Source of the DNA: Engraulis encrasicolus
Lineage: Eukaryota; Chordata; Actinopteri; Clupeiformes; Engraulidae
Assembly (NCBI RefSeq): GCF_034702125.1
Contig: NC_085862.1
Coordinates: forward strand, 14,781,396 to 14,845,395
Direction of reading: 5' to 3'
Length of the DNA: 64,000 nt
Shown here in pieces: positions 21,601-34,140 of this stretch. The notes beneath the pieces were generated by a model. The model was not told where the DNA came from. It made no database searches and worked only from the letters and a program-made list of their open reading frames with translations. The stretch's first letter is position 1; the number at the start of each line of letters is the position of its first letter. The translations under genes were made by a program, and so were the position numbers.

Positions 21601-23113
21601 ACCATGCTCAGGGTACCTCAGGCATGGAGGAGGATGGGGGAGAGCACTGGTTGATTACTCCCCCCACCAACCTGGCGGGTCGGGAGTTGAACCGGCAACC
21701 TCTGGGATGCAAGTCTGACGAGCATATTTTGCAAGATATTGAAATATAATGCTGTTGTCAGTGATGTCATCATGACATATTACTTCCTGGTACGAGGAGA
21801 GAAGCAAGTGGAGGAGGCAAGTGGAGGAGGCAAGGTCGCATATTGCAACGCACTCAATGACACTGTACCACTGTACCATAAGCGGGCAACCCGGGTTCAA
21901 GTCCGGTCTGGGTCATTGTCCAACCCTCTCTGTTCCACTTGCTTACTGTGATCTCTTTGCTGTTTTTTTTAAAGGTACAACCCCCCTTTAAAGGATTGCA
22001 GTCTTGTACATACTACCTTTGAGGTGGACTTGGTGGCATCTGTGGCTTCCTTCTGTGGTGTAGGCACCCTTGGCGATGAGGCATCACCACTGTCCTCCCC
22101 AGACGTCTGACCCTTTCAGAGACATCAGAATAGTCGTGTGGGTTGCAAACATAGGATGAAAAGCCCAACAAAGAACAAGTAAGGTATGCCTGTTCCAGCC
22201 ACAGTACACACAATAACAACCCTATTTAGAATGTACAAATGACAAACAATGATGTTGATGAGAATGGGTGGTTTCCAGTTGAGGACAGGGCAGCTACCAA
22301 ATGTCCCCTGGAAATATTAGTCGACCCCAAACTATGCACTAAATTAAAAGATAGCTACAAGGGGTCTTCATGACAGACTTGACTGGCACTAGTTAATCAT
22401 AAATTACCCGCAATGACTGGACAGCTTTATCATATGCCTTCACCAGTGCCGAGTCGTCGTCATCAAAGGCAAGTCGTCCTCTCTGTAGAAACGACACCAT
22501 ACCGTTATAACATGGGTATTGCGCCATTGCCTGCTTCTGGGAGTGGGCTCCCTGGGTGGTTTCGAATTGATTGAAACCAACAAGAATTTACTTGTCAGCC
22601 ATCCAACATAACAGTACAGCCCTAATCTCGGATAAACTGACTGATACAACAATAAATGCTGGTGGTTGGGTATAAAGGATGAATGCCATCCATTGTACTC
22701 ATTGAGAGTACATTTGTAGCCTACTGCATGAAACTACGGTACTTGCACGTCGTTAACGTTCGCTATTGGTTTCCCAGTCATCTTGTCATCAATTATTCAG
22801 GTGAGAATAAGGACAATTATCAAGTTACGGGTTAGCCATGCTTAAAATGAACAAACAGCACATAAGGTGTGATAAGTAAACATACATATAGGCTAGTACC
22901 CAACGTATGGCCACAACACGGACACTGTGCGTCATAAACTCACTGCAGTCTTGCAAATCAGAAAGGCTATCACTTTACATGAGAAATGTGCTCCTCAGCT
23001 CACACCTCAACTGACTTCTAGCTGTCAAACATCAACACACACGTGCTTTACAACTTTAAACTTACATTGGCGTCGTCTTTCCGGAAAACAACTGTCTCTG
23101 AGCAGTCTGCCAT
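15587..23113 (-). CDS. smn1: smn1: survival motor neuron protein with two consecutive Tudor exons (whole gene span)
   Basis: Nine coding exons, all phase 0, give 347 aa if all are spliced; using only one Tudor exon gives 284-286 aa (human SMN is 294). SMN nucleates the complex that loads Sm proteins onto snRNAs and acts in Cajal bodies and cytoplasm. Order: N-terminus (1-16); Gemin2-binding helix region FDDDDSALVKAYDKAVQSLR (17-41); basic/Ser linker (42-73); Tudor-1 (74-134); Tudor-2 (135-197); K-rich linker (198-233); Pro-rich region (234-288); YG box LSSMLLSWYLCGYHTGYYM (309-327) for oligomerisation; lysine-rich tail (328-347). The Tudor domains bind symmetric dimethylarginine on Sm tails. 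The gene is divergent from mammalian SMN outside these motifs. The duplicated Tudor exon is the outstanding oddity. Confidence 0.92.
15690..16081. mobile_element. MITE (CAGGGTTCCCAC ends) in smn1 last intron
   Basis: A 392-bp element with ends CAGGGTTCCCAC/GTGGGAACCCTG and direct repeat AACATT on both sides (15,684-15,689; 16,082-16,087). TTCAAGCA-type motifs recur about ten times inside. Confidence 0.75.
16090..16262 (-). repeat. Dispersed repeat with GGATCGAAACGTTGC-type core
   Basis: Member of a family also at 43,790-43,975 and 47,694-47,950. Shared landmarks are an AATAAAGT-type tail region and the core GATCGAAACGTTGC. The 47,694 copy has a 14-bp duplication, suggesting a LINE-mobilised SINE. 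Confidence 0.6.
16262..16430 (+). repeat. tRNA-derived SINE
   Basis: The head has tRNA-like A and B boxes (GGCTCAAGCGGTAGGGCA, then GGGTTCGATTACGGCCC), followed by a non-tRNA body and an A-rich end. A functional tRNA is unlikely because no cloverleaf closes cleanly. Confidence 0.6.
16450..16626 (-). CDS. smn1: smn1 exon 8 (polyproline and YG box)
   Basis: 59 codons: FPPPPPPS, a Gly/Met-rich stretch, then LSSMLLSWYLCGYHTGYYM, the hallmark YG box that drives SMN oligomerisation. The acceptor is ccgcag|GAG and the donor ATG|gtgagg. Confidence 0.95.
16765..17095. mobile_element. Palindromic MITE (CTTTACTTTACGGTACAGT ends)
   Basis: TAATGCTTTACTTTACGGTA at the left is matched by inverse TACCGTAACGTAAAGTGTTA at the right. 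Inner GGTATCTAA motifs are also inverted. It lies in smn1 intron 7. Confidence 0.6.
17186..17682. repeat. Foldback repeat in smn1 intron 7
   Basis: AGAGGTAGAAAATAACACTA (17,195-17,214) recurs inverted at about 17,648-17,670, with further matching flanks (TGCTCAACAT / GGTGCTCAA). No duplication was found. Confidence 0.5.
17946..18050 (-). CDS. smn1: smn1 exon 7 (basic/Pro-rich)
   Basis: 35 codons: KKSPKKSKS basic patch then PPFPFPFPPATLP, equivalent to the first polyproline part of SMN. The donor is GCG|gtaaga. The acceptor (gtaagcag|CAG) is preceded by a (GT/GC)n run rather than a pyrimidine tract. Confidence 0.82.
19292..19399 (-). CDS. smn1: smn1 exon 6
   Basis: 36 codons: acidic lead (EEEETPEETASSSSDW) then a lysine/serine-rich stretch (RKKKVPEKSSKSP). 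The acceptor is gtgcag|GAG and the donor CCT|gtgagt. Confidence 0.82.
19415..19595 (-). repeat. tRNA-derived SINE (reverse orientation)
   Basis: The reverse-complement B box GGTTCGATTCC lies at about 19,525-19,535 and is followed by a poly-purine body and an ATAATA-type tail. It lies immediately upstream of smn1 exon 6. Confidence 0.55.
19985..20173 (-). CDS. smn1: smn1 exon 5: Tudor-2
   Basis: 63 codons starting WALDSPCRAVWSEDGLVYP and containing FDVYENEEDMDVSALLP. It shares 31 of 50 residues with Tudor-1 without gaps. Cage positions are W, Y, F and Y. The conserved Gly after the first W-x-x is Asp, and the YGN turn is YEN. The acceptor is gaacag|TGG and the donor CAG|gtactt, both phase 0. 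Confidence 0.88.
20484..20640. repeat. GC-rich truncated repeat next to smn1 Tudor-1 exon
   Basis: Contains CTTACACACCAG and CTTACACACCAACC repeated around GC-rich CGGCG stretches. It ends within 20 bp of the Tudor-1 donor and occupies the intron between the two Tudor exons. The element is unidentified. Confidence 0.4.
20660..20842 (-). CDS. smn1: smn1 exon 4: Tudor-1
   Basis: 61 codons starting WSVGSQCRATYSEDGLVYP and containing FEGYGNEEDVDLSALLP. It aligns over its length with the single SMN Tudor domain. Cage residues equivalent to human W102, Y109, Y127 and Y130 are Y, Y, F and Y. The acceptor is tttcag|TGG. The best donor is AGG|gtcagt, which keeps phase 0; C at +3 makes it weaker than average. 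Without that donor the frame reads 10 more residues to a stop near 20,630. Confidence 0.85.
21420..21960. repeat. SINE fragments in smn1 intron 3
   Basis: 21,420-21,725 is the reverse complement of the SINE at 60,150-60,720 (shared GTGACACAGCA, GAGCATGG and GTTGAACCGGCAACC segments). A second tRNA-like piece with GGGTTCAAGTCC follows at 21,885-21,960. Confidence 0.6.
22017..22112 (-). CDS. smn1: smn1 exon 3 (linker)
   Basis: 32 codons rich in Ser, Thr and Lys (GQTSGEDSGDASSPR..., ending KSTSK). The acceptor is gaaag|GGT and the donor AAG|gtagta. The position matches the basic linker of human exon 2b, but the sequence is poorly conserved. Confidence 0.75.
22408..22482 (-). CDS. smn1: smn1 exon 2 (Gemin2-binding region)
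   Basis: 25 codons. The acidic run DDDD followed by SALVKAYDKAVQS matches the conserved Gemin2-binding segment of SMN. The donor is CGG|gtaatt. Confidence 0.92.
23066..23113 (-). CDS. smn1: smn1 exon 1
   Basis: 16 codons (MADCSETVVFRKDDAN) with a strong donor AAT|gtaag. It matches the short SMN N-terminus ending in a V-x-FR motif. Confidence 0.88.
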
Positions 23114-23236
23114 TCTACTAGTCAACATTCACTAATTTATAACTTCAATTATAATTTCAAAGACATGTTCACAAAGAAATCAAAGTTCCAACTCAGGATT
23201 CCCGCGGCGAACACTGCGCGTTCTATGCTCGTCATG

Positions 23237-23270
23237 TCACGTGTGCTGCCCGCCGTCACCATTTGGCGCC
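23237..23270 (-). promoter_or_regulatory. Candidate smn1 proximal promoter motifs
   Basis: An E-box CACGTG (near 23,239) and an E2F-like TTTGGCGCC (23,262-23,270) lie 125-160 bp upstream of the smn1 ATG in a GC-richer pocket. There is no TATA box. This is motif evidence only. Confidence 0.35.
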
Positions 23271-23334
23271 GAAAGCAGATCTGTAGAAGGTATGGCTATA
23301 AATCCTCTCTGGTATGGCCACATACCTGTATTAA

Positions 23335-25583
23335 CCCTTTCATGCACGGTGTCCACATACGTGGACAGTAATTCTAACCCCACTTTAGATAGGTAAATAG
23401 TGGTTATTTTTTTCCAAATTGTATATGGGAAGTACCATGAGGTTCATTACAATACTTTAACAGCAGTTATAACTTTTTGCACTAAATATTAAGTGTTTGA
23501 TGACATCATCAATCTAAGAAATCCACCGATGTGAATTATGACCATAACAAGCATGTTTATATCTGAAAATCAACCACACCAAAGGGCAATTTCAGGTTTT
23601 AAAAAATATTATGATGTTTAGTACAGTTCACTTGAGAAGTCTATGTTGTTAAAATCCAAATTTACAATAAAGGTAGGTTTTTATACAATATAAAGCTACT
23701 GTCCACGTATGTGGACGTTGCGCATCAAGGGAGTCTAATGATAAACATATTATTTATGATTACCGTGAGAATATTCTGCTCATTTTGGGCAAATACTTAA
23801 TGTTATGAGCATTTATAATGATTATAGTGTGAAAATAAATTATTTTTAACATATTTAACACATTTTAACACTTTTAATTTAATAAATTCAAGAAAAACTA
23901 CCTAAAATTAGTGTTTCACGCACGTGTCTATAGGCATATTTCGGGTTTCTTTCACCACAAAATGACACAAATGATGTAGGAATGAGCTAGAATACATGCT
24001 GAATCAAATACAGATCTGTCTTCATCAGAATTGAAGTTTTTTTCCACATGCAACAAGGTTTCCCCACAAATCTTGCCATAGCTGTGTATGTAAATATTGC
24101 TAAATTGACAGTTTTTTTTCTCTTTTTTCATCTTTGTTCGTTAAATACTGTAATATATAATGTGTAAGTGTCATATAATGTTGTAATATTACATATAGTA
24201 ACATGGAAAGTAAGTAAAATAACTTGCATTTATAATAGGAGGTCTATTTAACACTATTTTTTCACAGAAAATACTTGAACATGCTGATGAATGACTACAA
24301 AACGCATGTGTCTGGAGGCAAATTTCATATTACCTTTCATATAGGGACAACATAAATGATGTAGGAATGAGCTAGAATCCATGCTGAATCAAATACAGAT
24401 GTGTCTTCATCAGAATTTAAGGTTTTTTCCACATACAACAAGGTTTCCCCACAAATCTTGCCATAGCTGTGTATGTAAATATTGCTAAATTGACAGTTTT
24501 TTTTCTCTTTGTTTCATCTTTGTTCCTTAAATAGTGTAATGTATAATGCATAAGTGTCATATAATGTTGTAATATGACACAAGGTAACATGGAAAGTAAG
24601 TAAATTAACTTACATTTATAATAGGGGGTCTATTGACACTATTTTTTACAGAAAATACTTGAAAATGCTGATGAATGACTACAGAACGCATGTGTCTGGA
24701 GGCAAATTTCATATTACCTTTCATATAGGGACAACATAAATGATGTAGGATTGAGCTAGAATCCATGCTGAATCAAATACAGATGTGTCTTCATCAGAAT
24801 TTAAGGTTTTTTCCACATGCAACAAGGTTTCCCCACAAATCTTGCCATAGCTGTGTATGTAAATATTGCTAAATTGACAGGTTTTTTTCCTCTTTGTTTC
24901 ATCTTTGTTCCTTAAATAGTGTAATGTATAATGCATAAGTGTCATATAATGTTGTAATATGACACAAGGTAACATGGAAAGTAAGTAAATTAACTTACAT
25001 TTATAATAGGGGGTCTATTTAACACTATTTTTTTTACAGAAAATACTTGAAAATGCTGATGAATGACTACAGAACGCATGTGTCTGGAGGCAAATTTCAC
25101 ATTACCTTTTATACAGGGACAACATAAATGATGTAAGATTGAGCTAGAGTACATGCTGAATCAAACTGAGCTTTTTGTTCACCAGCATCGGCTGTCTTCT
25201 TGCATGCAATAAGAATTTCCCACATATTTTTCTATGACCGCCTATATAAACAATGCTATTTTTATATATATGTTTTGTTGTTGGTTAATTACAGTGATAT
25301 ATGGTGTTAAAGTGTTATATTGTGTTGTTATATAGCATAAAACACCATAAAAATGAATAAAAACAGCTTAATTTGAACTTGAAATACAGTATAGGCCTAT
25401 ATAACTTTTCACTCCTTTGATGCGCAGTGTCCACATATGTGGACAGTAAAATAGCCTAACTTCCACATCAAAAGAGATTTTTGAAAAATTCCAAAAGATT
25501 CTTCATATTAGCTCCATTATGAGTGAGAAAATCAATATATAAAAAATCTTGCACATTTTTTTCATGGTGTCTGCATGAAAGGG
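23335..25583. mobile_element. piggyBac-like non-autonomous element with TTAA duplication
   Basis: Flanked by TTAA (23,331-23,334; 25,584-25,587), with ends CCCTTTCATGCA and TGCATGAAAGGG. TTAA targets and CCCTTT-type termini are hallmarks of piggyBac. Subterminal palindromes GTCCACATACGTGGAC (23,351-23,366), GTCCACGTATGTGGAC (23,701-23,716) and GTCCACATATGTGGAC (25,429-25,444) repeat the terminal design. The centre holds a roughly 385-bp tandem repeat. There is no ORF. Confidence 0.8.
23910..25160. repeat. Tandem repeat, ~385-bp unit, about 3.3 copies
   Basis: Successive units start at the TGTCTGGAGGCAAATTTC-type segment near 23,924 (diverged), 24,310, 24,694 and 25,080. Each is followed by GATGTAGGAATGAGCTAGAA. 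Units two and three are nearly identical; the outer ones are diverged. Confidence 0.85.
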
Positions 25584-26173
25584 TTAATACAGGTTAATAG
25601 GCTACAGGTCTGTGGGTATGGCTAATTCTAAATTGAAGGTGGCTATGGCCAATGGTGCATTCCCCAGGGTTGGGAGATGGGATGTTTCTGACCACCTACT
25701 TGCTGAAATGCATTGGAACGCCTGTTGAAGCGGAATGTTCAAGTCGTGAGCTGGGGCAAAAGCGAAGCAAACCGACTTCGTCCCATTGACAATCGTGATG
25801 TCATCACAGCAATGGCAGCTCACAGTGTAAGGAATAGTTTATGTTGCACATTACTTAGCAATCACCATTCTATGGAAAAATAGAGTTGATTTGGACAGGT
25901 TAACAGTTGCAAAACCACCCATGAACCTTTCTAAGGTGTAGTTATTGGCATTGCCTCTTTCAAAGATGAAATGCGGCTACATGAAAAAAACGCATGGTAT
26001 TGTTTACACCTCATCGTTTACATTGCTGACATCTTAGAGAAGTGGATATGTATTTTTGTCCCTCCATGTTTGTAGTTTGGTTGGCTTGCTGGTTGGAACG
26101 CTTTCAAGTGGGAGGTAGCTGCCTTCTGGTTGCCTACTAGGAAGCTCCTACCTCTGGGGAATGCACCATAAGA

Positions 26174-26362
26174 CAGTGGTGTAGTCTACGTAGAACGCGG
26201 GTATACGGAGTATACCCACTTCTAAATTTCAGGGATTTCAGTATACCCACTTAAAATTGATTGATCCATTGTTTTGAATGGCACTAATATATACAGTATA
26301 CCCACTTAAAAAAAACTCAAATATACAGTATACCCACCATAAAAAAGTAGACTACACCACTG
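26174..26362. mobile_element. hAT-like MITE (CAGTGGTGTAGTCTAC ends)
   Basis: A 189-bp element with perfect 16-bp inverted ends CAGTGGTGTAGTCTAC/GTAGACTACACCACTG and the 8-bp duplication CCATAAGA (26,166-26,173; 26,363-26,370). The interior repeats AGTATACCCAC four times. Confidence 0.9.
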
Positions 26363-26438
26363 CCATAAGACACCAAATGACTTAATTCAAGCCTATAGTT
26401 CTGACAGTGATCCAGCGGTTGGGTGTGAAGCACTCTTT

Positions 26439-26472
<34 letters not shown>

Positions 26473-26993
26473 TGAATCAATCGAATGAGTATGGTTTTGA
26501 CAGTGATCTAGCGGTTGCGGTTCAGCAGCATCACAGCACACTGTTGTGTTTACAACAGGGGCTTAATCAGCGCGCACGACAGACTGCCCGTGACCTCCTA
26601 TCACTCATCATGCCACAAGGAAGAAGAGCCGGCTCCGACAGGCAGGCAGCGACCCACTCTAGTCTCCCAGATGTAAATAACGTGTGATGATGTGCCAGGT
26701 GCCTAGCAACAGCAGCATCCCTCACTGTGGGTGTGGTGGTACCATATGTATGCCATATGTTCAAAGTATTTAGGAAGCCGTACTATGTATGCACTTTAAA
26801 TATGCACTTTATGCATCTATGATTACACTTTATGTTTGTATGTGTTTTCTTTTGACGTTGTGTTGTATGTTATGCTGCAGCTACATGTAGGCTAGGCCTG
26901 GCTATATCCAAGACAAATTTCCCTTGGGACAAATAAAAAGAATCTTGAATCCTGAAGTGCGTTTTACAGGTTTGTTGTCAGTTGTAGGAACAA

Positions 26994-27758
26994 CTTAAAG
27001 GTGAACTGTGTAATATTTTTAGTGGTTTATTTCCAGAATGCATGCTGCTGCCCATTCACAAATGTTACTTTTTTCCCGAATACTGCCACCATAGGGTGAC
27101 CAGACGTCCCGGTTTGACCGGGACAGTCCCGGTTTGGAGTTGTGTGTCCCAGGTCCCGAGCGAACCCTCTCGGGACACAAATATGTCCCGGTTTTGGCCA
27201 ACCACTACATTGCGCCATGTCTATCAGGGTAAATATATGGAAAAGATTACATGTTTACCTGCCACAATTAATGGCAGCCAGCGCTTGTATAGAAAGTCTA
27301 AAGGAGTCAGTTGCGATTTGTCATCCCTCCCTCTAAAATTGATTAGAATGCAGGAAATTGCATCTAAAAAATACAAAATTTCCTGGGGGAGGACCCCCAG
27401 ACCCGCCCGCTAAATATTGTCATTCAGTCTCACGCACGAAGTGTCCCGGTTTCAGACTACAAAAATCTGGTCACCCTATGCCACCACCATCAAATTCTAA
27501 GTATTAATCATGACTGGGAAAGTTGCACTTTTCATACATGAAAAGCTGGATCTTCTATTTGTCCAACATTTTGAATATCCAGAAATAGACATTTGTAGCT
27601 GCAAAACCTACTGTACTTTGGTCATACTATTACATATTAGTTAACTACTTAGTAAATACTCATGAAAAGGTCATATTTGGCAATAGGCAGCACTGTTTCA
27701 ATGAGCAGCATAGTTACAATACCTATACTCTGGTCACCATCACACAGTGCACCTTTAA
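26994..27758. repeat. Dispersed fish repeat split by a MITE
   Basis: Shares TTTATTTCCAGAAT, CATTCACAAATGTTAC and GGAAAGTTGCACTTTTCATA with copies at 41,640-41,999 and, inverted, 42,213-42,400 and 44,872-45,108. The ends carry CCTTTAA and the GACACTGTGCA motif. The MITE at 27,092-27,478 interrupts this copy. Confidence 0.6.
27092..27478. mobile_element. hAT-like MITE (TAGGGTGACCAGA ends)
   Basis: A 387-bp element with ends TAGGGTGACCAGA/TCTGGTCACCCTA and perfect 8-bp duplication TGCCACCA (27,084-27,091; 27,479-27,486). CCCGG/CCGGT-rich motifs repeat inside. Confidence 0.9.
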
Positions 27759-28023
27759 GGAGCAGAGAAATGTGATGGCTGGTCCTGTTCCATCAACATC
27801 CTTCTGAGGAGGGGGTAGAAGGGATGGGGTAACAATGTGTGGGGGGTGGGGAGACTTGGTGTGGTTGAACATGTATGCAAGTGTGTGTGAACATACATAG
27901 GGCCTACACTTGTGGATCACTTTTCCACCATGGGCGGCCTGGCATGGCGTGCTCGCATGTGCATAGGGGAGTGTTGATGTGTCAGGGGGGAAAAACAAAT
28001 GAGTAGGCTATGTCTTGGTGTAG

Positions 28024-28128
<105 letters not shown>

Positions 28129-28409
28129 GTACCGTGCAAGAGAGTGTTCCTCTATGCGAGTCAGAGTGTTGATCAGGGGAATAACACAGCGCTAGGGTGT
28201 GTGTGTAAACTCAGATTGGTGTGAAATCGCCCCACAGACTAGAAACACTTTCGGGCTCTTTATGGAATAGACCGCTGTGCAAGACCTGCTCTACAAAACA
28301 CACACACATACACACACATACACACAGAAACACACCACTGTTGCTGTGCTACAGGTAGGCCTACCCAGTTTATGTGTTTGTGTGTGTATGTGCATATGAG
28401 TGTGTGTGT

Positions 28410-30069
<1,660 letters not shown>

Positions 30070-30463
30070 TATATATATATATGAGTGTGCATGCGTGTGT
30101 GCATGTGTGTGTGTGTGCATGCGTGTGTGCGTGCTGCGCGCGCACGTGTGTGTGTGCGTGTGTGAGCAGGTGAGAGGAGGGGTTGTGACATGAGGATAGT
30201 GATTTTCTCTTTGCCCTGAACAATTCTCCTGACAGCACGAGGAACATCTGTGCATCTGCGCACACACACGCACGCACACACACACACTAATTCAGACACA
30301 CATGTGCACGCACACACACACACACACTGATTCAGACACACATGTACGCACACTCACTCAACTCAGACACACCTGCATGCAGCATGCACGTGTGCGCGCA
30401 CACACACACAAAAACACACTCATTTGTACACACATGTACGCACGCTCACTCAAGGTAGACATA

Positions 30464-30541
<78 letters not shown>
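30070..30541. repeat. CA/GT-rich spacer between Tc1 copies, duplicated downstream
   Basis: 30,070-30,463 is nearly identical to 32,160-32,553, including the non-repetitive GTTGTGACATGAGGATAGTG segment. It ends in (TG)n(TA)n at 30,464-30,541, matching the tract before copy 1 at 28,380-28,448. Confidence 0.9.
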
Positions 30542-30544
<3 letters not shown>

Positions 30545-32159
30545 TGCCCTCCATAATTATTGGCACCCCTGGTTGAGATGTGTTAAAAGCCTTAAAATAA
30601 ATTCAGTGTTTATTGCAGAAGAATACTGTCACACTGAAAATTTTAGGAAAATGTAGCCTTCAACTCAAATGAATTGTAGGAAAATAAAAAAAATCCCTGA
30701 CTAAAAAATAATTATTTTTCATTAAATCACCTGTTCCACAATTATTGGCACCCTTAACAATTCCCAGGAAATAAATATAATTGAAGCATATCTGTCATTT
30801 CTACAGTAGTTTACAAAGTTTACCAGAGTATGTAGGAACATTTAATTAGTAATTCATCACTTCCTGTTTCCCTGGGGTATAAATATGACGTGACACCGAG
30901 GCCATTTCTCTTATCCACTCTTAAACATGGGAAAGACAAAGGAACACAGCATACAAGTGAGGCAGATGTGCGTCGACCTTCACAGGTCAGGCAGAGGCTA
31001 CAAGAAGATTGCCACTCAACTGCAGCTGCCCATATCTACTGTGAGAGGAATAATTAAGAAGTTCAAAACAACTGGAACAGTGGTAAACAAGCCTGGACGA
31101 GGACCCAAGTTTATTTTGCCACCACGCACAGTGAGGAGGATGGCAAGAGAAATCAAAATATCTCCAAAGCTCACTGTTACAGAATTACAACAAATGGTAG
31201 CATCCTGGGGTCACAAAGTCTCCAAATCAACCATCAGGCGCTGTCTACACGCCAACAAGCTGTTTGGGAGGCATGCACGGAGAAAACCTTTCCTCACCCA
31301 CAATCATAAACGCAAACGTCTGGAGTTCGCCCAGCGGTATTGGGGCTTCAACTGGGACCGTGTGCTTTGGTCAGATGAGACCAAGATTGAGTTTTTTGGC
31401 AACAAACACTCTAAGTGGGTCTGGCGTGCCACGAAAGATGCGCATGCTGAAAAGCACCTCATACCCACTGTGAAGTATGGGGGTGGGTCAGTGATGCTGT
31501 GGGGCTGTTTCGCTTCCAAAGGCCCTGGGAACCTTGTTAGGGTGCATGGCATCATGAATGCTTTGAAATACCAGGACATTTTAAATCAAAATCTGTTGCC
31601 CTCTGCCAAAAAGCTGAAGATGGGTCGTCACTGGGTCTTTCAGCAAGACAATGACCCTAAACATATGGCCAAATCTACACAGAAATGGTTAACCAGACAC
31701 AAAATCAAGCTCCTCCCATGGCCATCTCAGTCCCCAGACCTCAACCCCATTGAGAACCTGTGGGGTGAGCTGAAGAGGAGAGTACAGAGGAGAGGACCCA
31801 GGTCTCTGGATGATTTAGAGATATTCTGCAAAGAGGAATGGCTGAAGATCCCTCTTTCTGTCTTTTCCCATCTTGTGAAACATTATAGGAGAAGATTAGG
31901 TGCTGTTTTGTTGGCAAAAGGGGGTTGTACAAAATATTAACAACAGGGGTGCTAATAATTGTGACACACATTATTTGATGTCAAATAATTATTTCTTTAT
32001 GTGGGGTTTTTTCCCCACTGAATAAATGCACTTGTATTGAAGGTTGGATTTTTCTCTTTTTTTCCATTAAGGTCCCATATTATTTAGAGAAAAATAATAA
32101 TAATTGGAAGCTAAAAAACACATCTCAACCAGGGGTGCCAATAATTATGGAGGGCACTG
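30542..32159 (+). mobile_element. Tc1/mariner transposon copy 2, complete
   Basis: A 1,618-bp element with the same ends and TA flanks as copy 1. It differs by a 3-bp indel near 30,795 (TCTATCTATC versus TCATTTC) and a few substitutions. It lies in the same orientation as copy 1. Confidence 0.95.
30927..31940 (+). CDS. Tc1-like transposase, intact (copy 2)
   Basis: A 337-aa transposase identical to copy 1 except for one substitution (GPGNLVRV). All DD34E residues and the HTH region are intact. Two intact, almost identical ORFs side by side point to a recent duplication and a young family. Confidence 0.97.
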   Translation: MGKTKEHSIQVRQMCVDLHRSGRGYKKIATQLQLPISTVRGIIKKFKTTGTVVNKPGRGPKFILPPRTVRRMAREIKISPKLTVTELQQMVASWGHKVSKSTIRRCLHANKLFGRHARRKPFLTHNHKRKRLEFAQRYWGFNWDRVLWSDETKIEFFGNKHSKWVWRATKDAHAEKHLIPTVKYGGGSVMLWGCFASKGPGNLVRVHGIMNALKYQDILNQNLLPSAKKLKMGRHWVFQQDNDPKHMAKSTQKWLTRHKIKLLPWPSQSPDLNPIENLWGELKRRVQRRGPRSLDDLEIFCKEEWLKIPLSVFSHLVKHYRRRLGAVLLAKGGCTKY

Positions 32160-32961
32160 TATATATATATATGAGTGTGCATGCGTGTGTGCATGTGTGT
32201 GTGTGTGCATGCGTGTGTGCGTGCTGCGCGCGCACGTGTGTGTGTGCGTGTGTGAGCAGGTGAGAGGAGGGGTTGTGACATGAGGATAGTGATTTTCTCT
32301 TTGCCCTGAACAATTCTCCTGACAGCACGAGGAACATCTGTGCATCTGCGCACACACACGCACGCACACACACACACACTAATTCAGACACACATGTGCA
32401 CGCACACACACACACACACTGATTCAGACACACATGTACGCACACTCACTCAACTCAGACACACCTGCATGCAGCATGCACGTGTGCGCGCACACACACA
32501 CAAAAACACACTCATTTGTACACACATGTACGCACGCTCACTCAAGGTAGACATACATGCATGCAGCATGCATACACGCACATGGACTCACACACACACT
32601 AATTCAGACACACAAATGCACACTCACTGAAGTCAGACACACATGCACATGCACGCACACATACAGTTTCATTACCATCTTTGTGGGGTACTCCCATTGA
32701 CTCCTATATCCACTGCTGTCTAGGCTCATAATCTTCCTAACTATAAGCTGTCAATAAAGGCTTGCTTATGCACTTTTTTTTGCTTGTTTGGTCATAAACA
32801 ACAAAAACAACCACAAAAAAACATATTTTGCCAAGTTAAAACCTTAATATGCACTTTTTTATTTTATCTTTTATGCTTCACATGGTTACATTACAGATCC
32901 CACACACACAGACACAAACACACACATGCACACGCACAGTTTAATACTTTTATTTGGATCT

Positions 32962-33040
<79 letters not shown>
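32160..33040. repeat. CA-rich repeats after Tc1 copy 2
   Basis: 32,160-32,553 is the second copy of the duplicated spacer. 32,554-32,660 holds ACACACATGCA-type repeats, and 32,966-33,038 is a (CA)n run. Confidence 0.85.
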
Positions 33041-33042
<2 letters not shown>

Positions 33043-33339
33043 GATTTGCCAGCCATTCATTTGAGTGAATTCATAACAGTTCCTTTATTCTGCCACTATT
33101 CAAGTCCCTTTTGATCACACAATCTTTAATGGCAAACAATTAGATCAGGCGTAGCCACGGTCCACCAGATAGTGAACACATACACACATATCAGCTACAT
33201 ATACACACAAAGAATTGTGCAAACTCATTTTTCTGACACTCCCTCTGACACACACACACACACATACAAACTCCACTTTTACACAAACAGACATTCCCTC
33301 TCTCAATCTGACTCACACATGCGCGCATACACACACACA

Positions 33340-34140
33340 CACACTAGGTGTGGGTATTGGCAAAGTGTTCACGATTCAATTTGCATCACGATGCCACGAT
33401 GCGATTTTATCATGATGCATTGCGATTCATATACTATTCTGATGCATTGCAATATTTATGTCAGTAAATGTGTTAAAATGCTGCTTATTTGTCAGTTGCG
33501 GTGTAGCATTCATTAAGTCAGTTCATTTTATTTTAGCCTTTTAGCTTCCACCACAACATAAATATTACCTGCTCTCTGTTGAACAAAATAATAATTTATT
33601 ATTATCAAGTAATTGATTGTCATTAATCGATGCAGTATATCGGGAAAATAAGTATTGTGATATATTGTTATGAATCGATGCAGTATATCATGAAAATAAG
33701 TATCGCGATGCATCGTCATGACAAGGGCAGCTCGATTATGGGAAAAATAAATATCACGATTATTTCAGTCAGTATTGATATCACATTTTTTTTTATTTAA
33801 GAAAAACAATTGTGCCAAACAAATCACAATCTTCCTTCCTCTCAGCAGTGTGAGTGGAGAGCCGTAGAGAAACACACAGTAGTGTTCTGCATGAGCGTTG
33901 GGCAGTAAGTCTGCTCTGTACTCGTAATTGCTCAAGTGGAGGGAAATGTACTGTATTGCGTGTAACATATAGCCTACTTTTGGCAGTATAGAGAAATAAC
34001 AAAAAATGGTTTCAACTCGATATTAAGAAATTTGATATCATTTCACAGCAATATTGATATCGCCATATAAATTCGATATATTGCACAGCATGACTATTTG
34101 CATGAATAGTCGTGACTATTTTCAAAAATTTTCCCCACAC
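33340..34140. repeat. Decayed ATCACGAT-rich repeats
   Basis: Contains GGTGTGGGTATTGGCAAAG at the left and TTTTCCCCACACCCCTAA at the right, with many CGATGCATTGC/ATCGATGCAGTATAT motifs. It looks like one or two nested old MITEs. Boundaries are unclear. Confidence 0.4.

Noticed and set aside
23910..25160. Regular repeats considered as a CRISPR-like array
   Set aside because: Units are ~385 bp, continuous and without short unique spacers, in a eukaryotic genome; it is a minisatellite inside a transposon.
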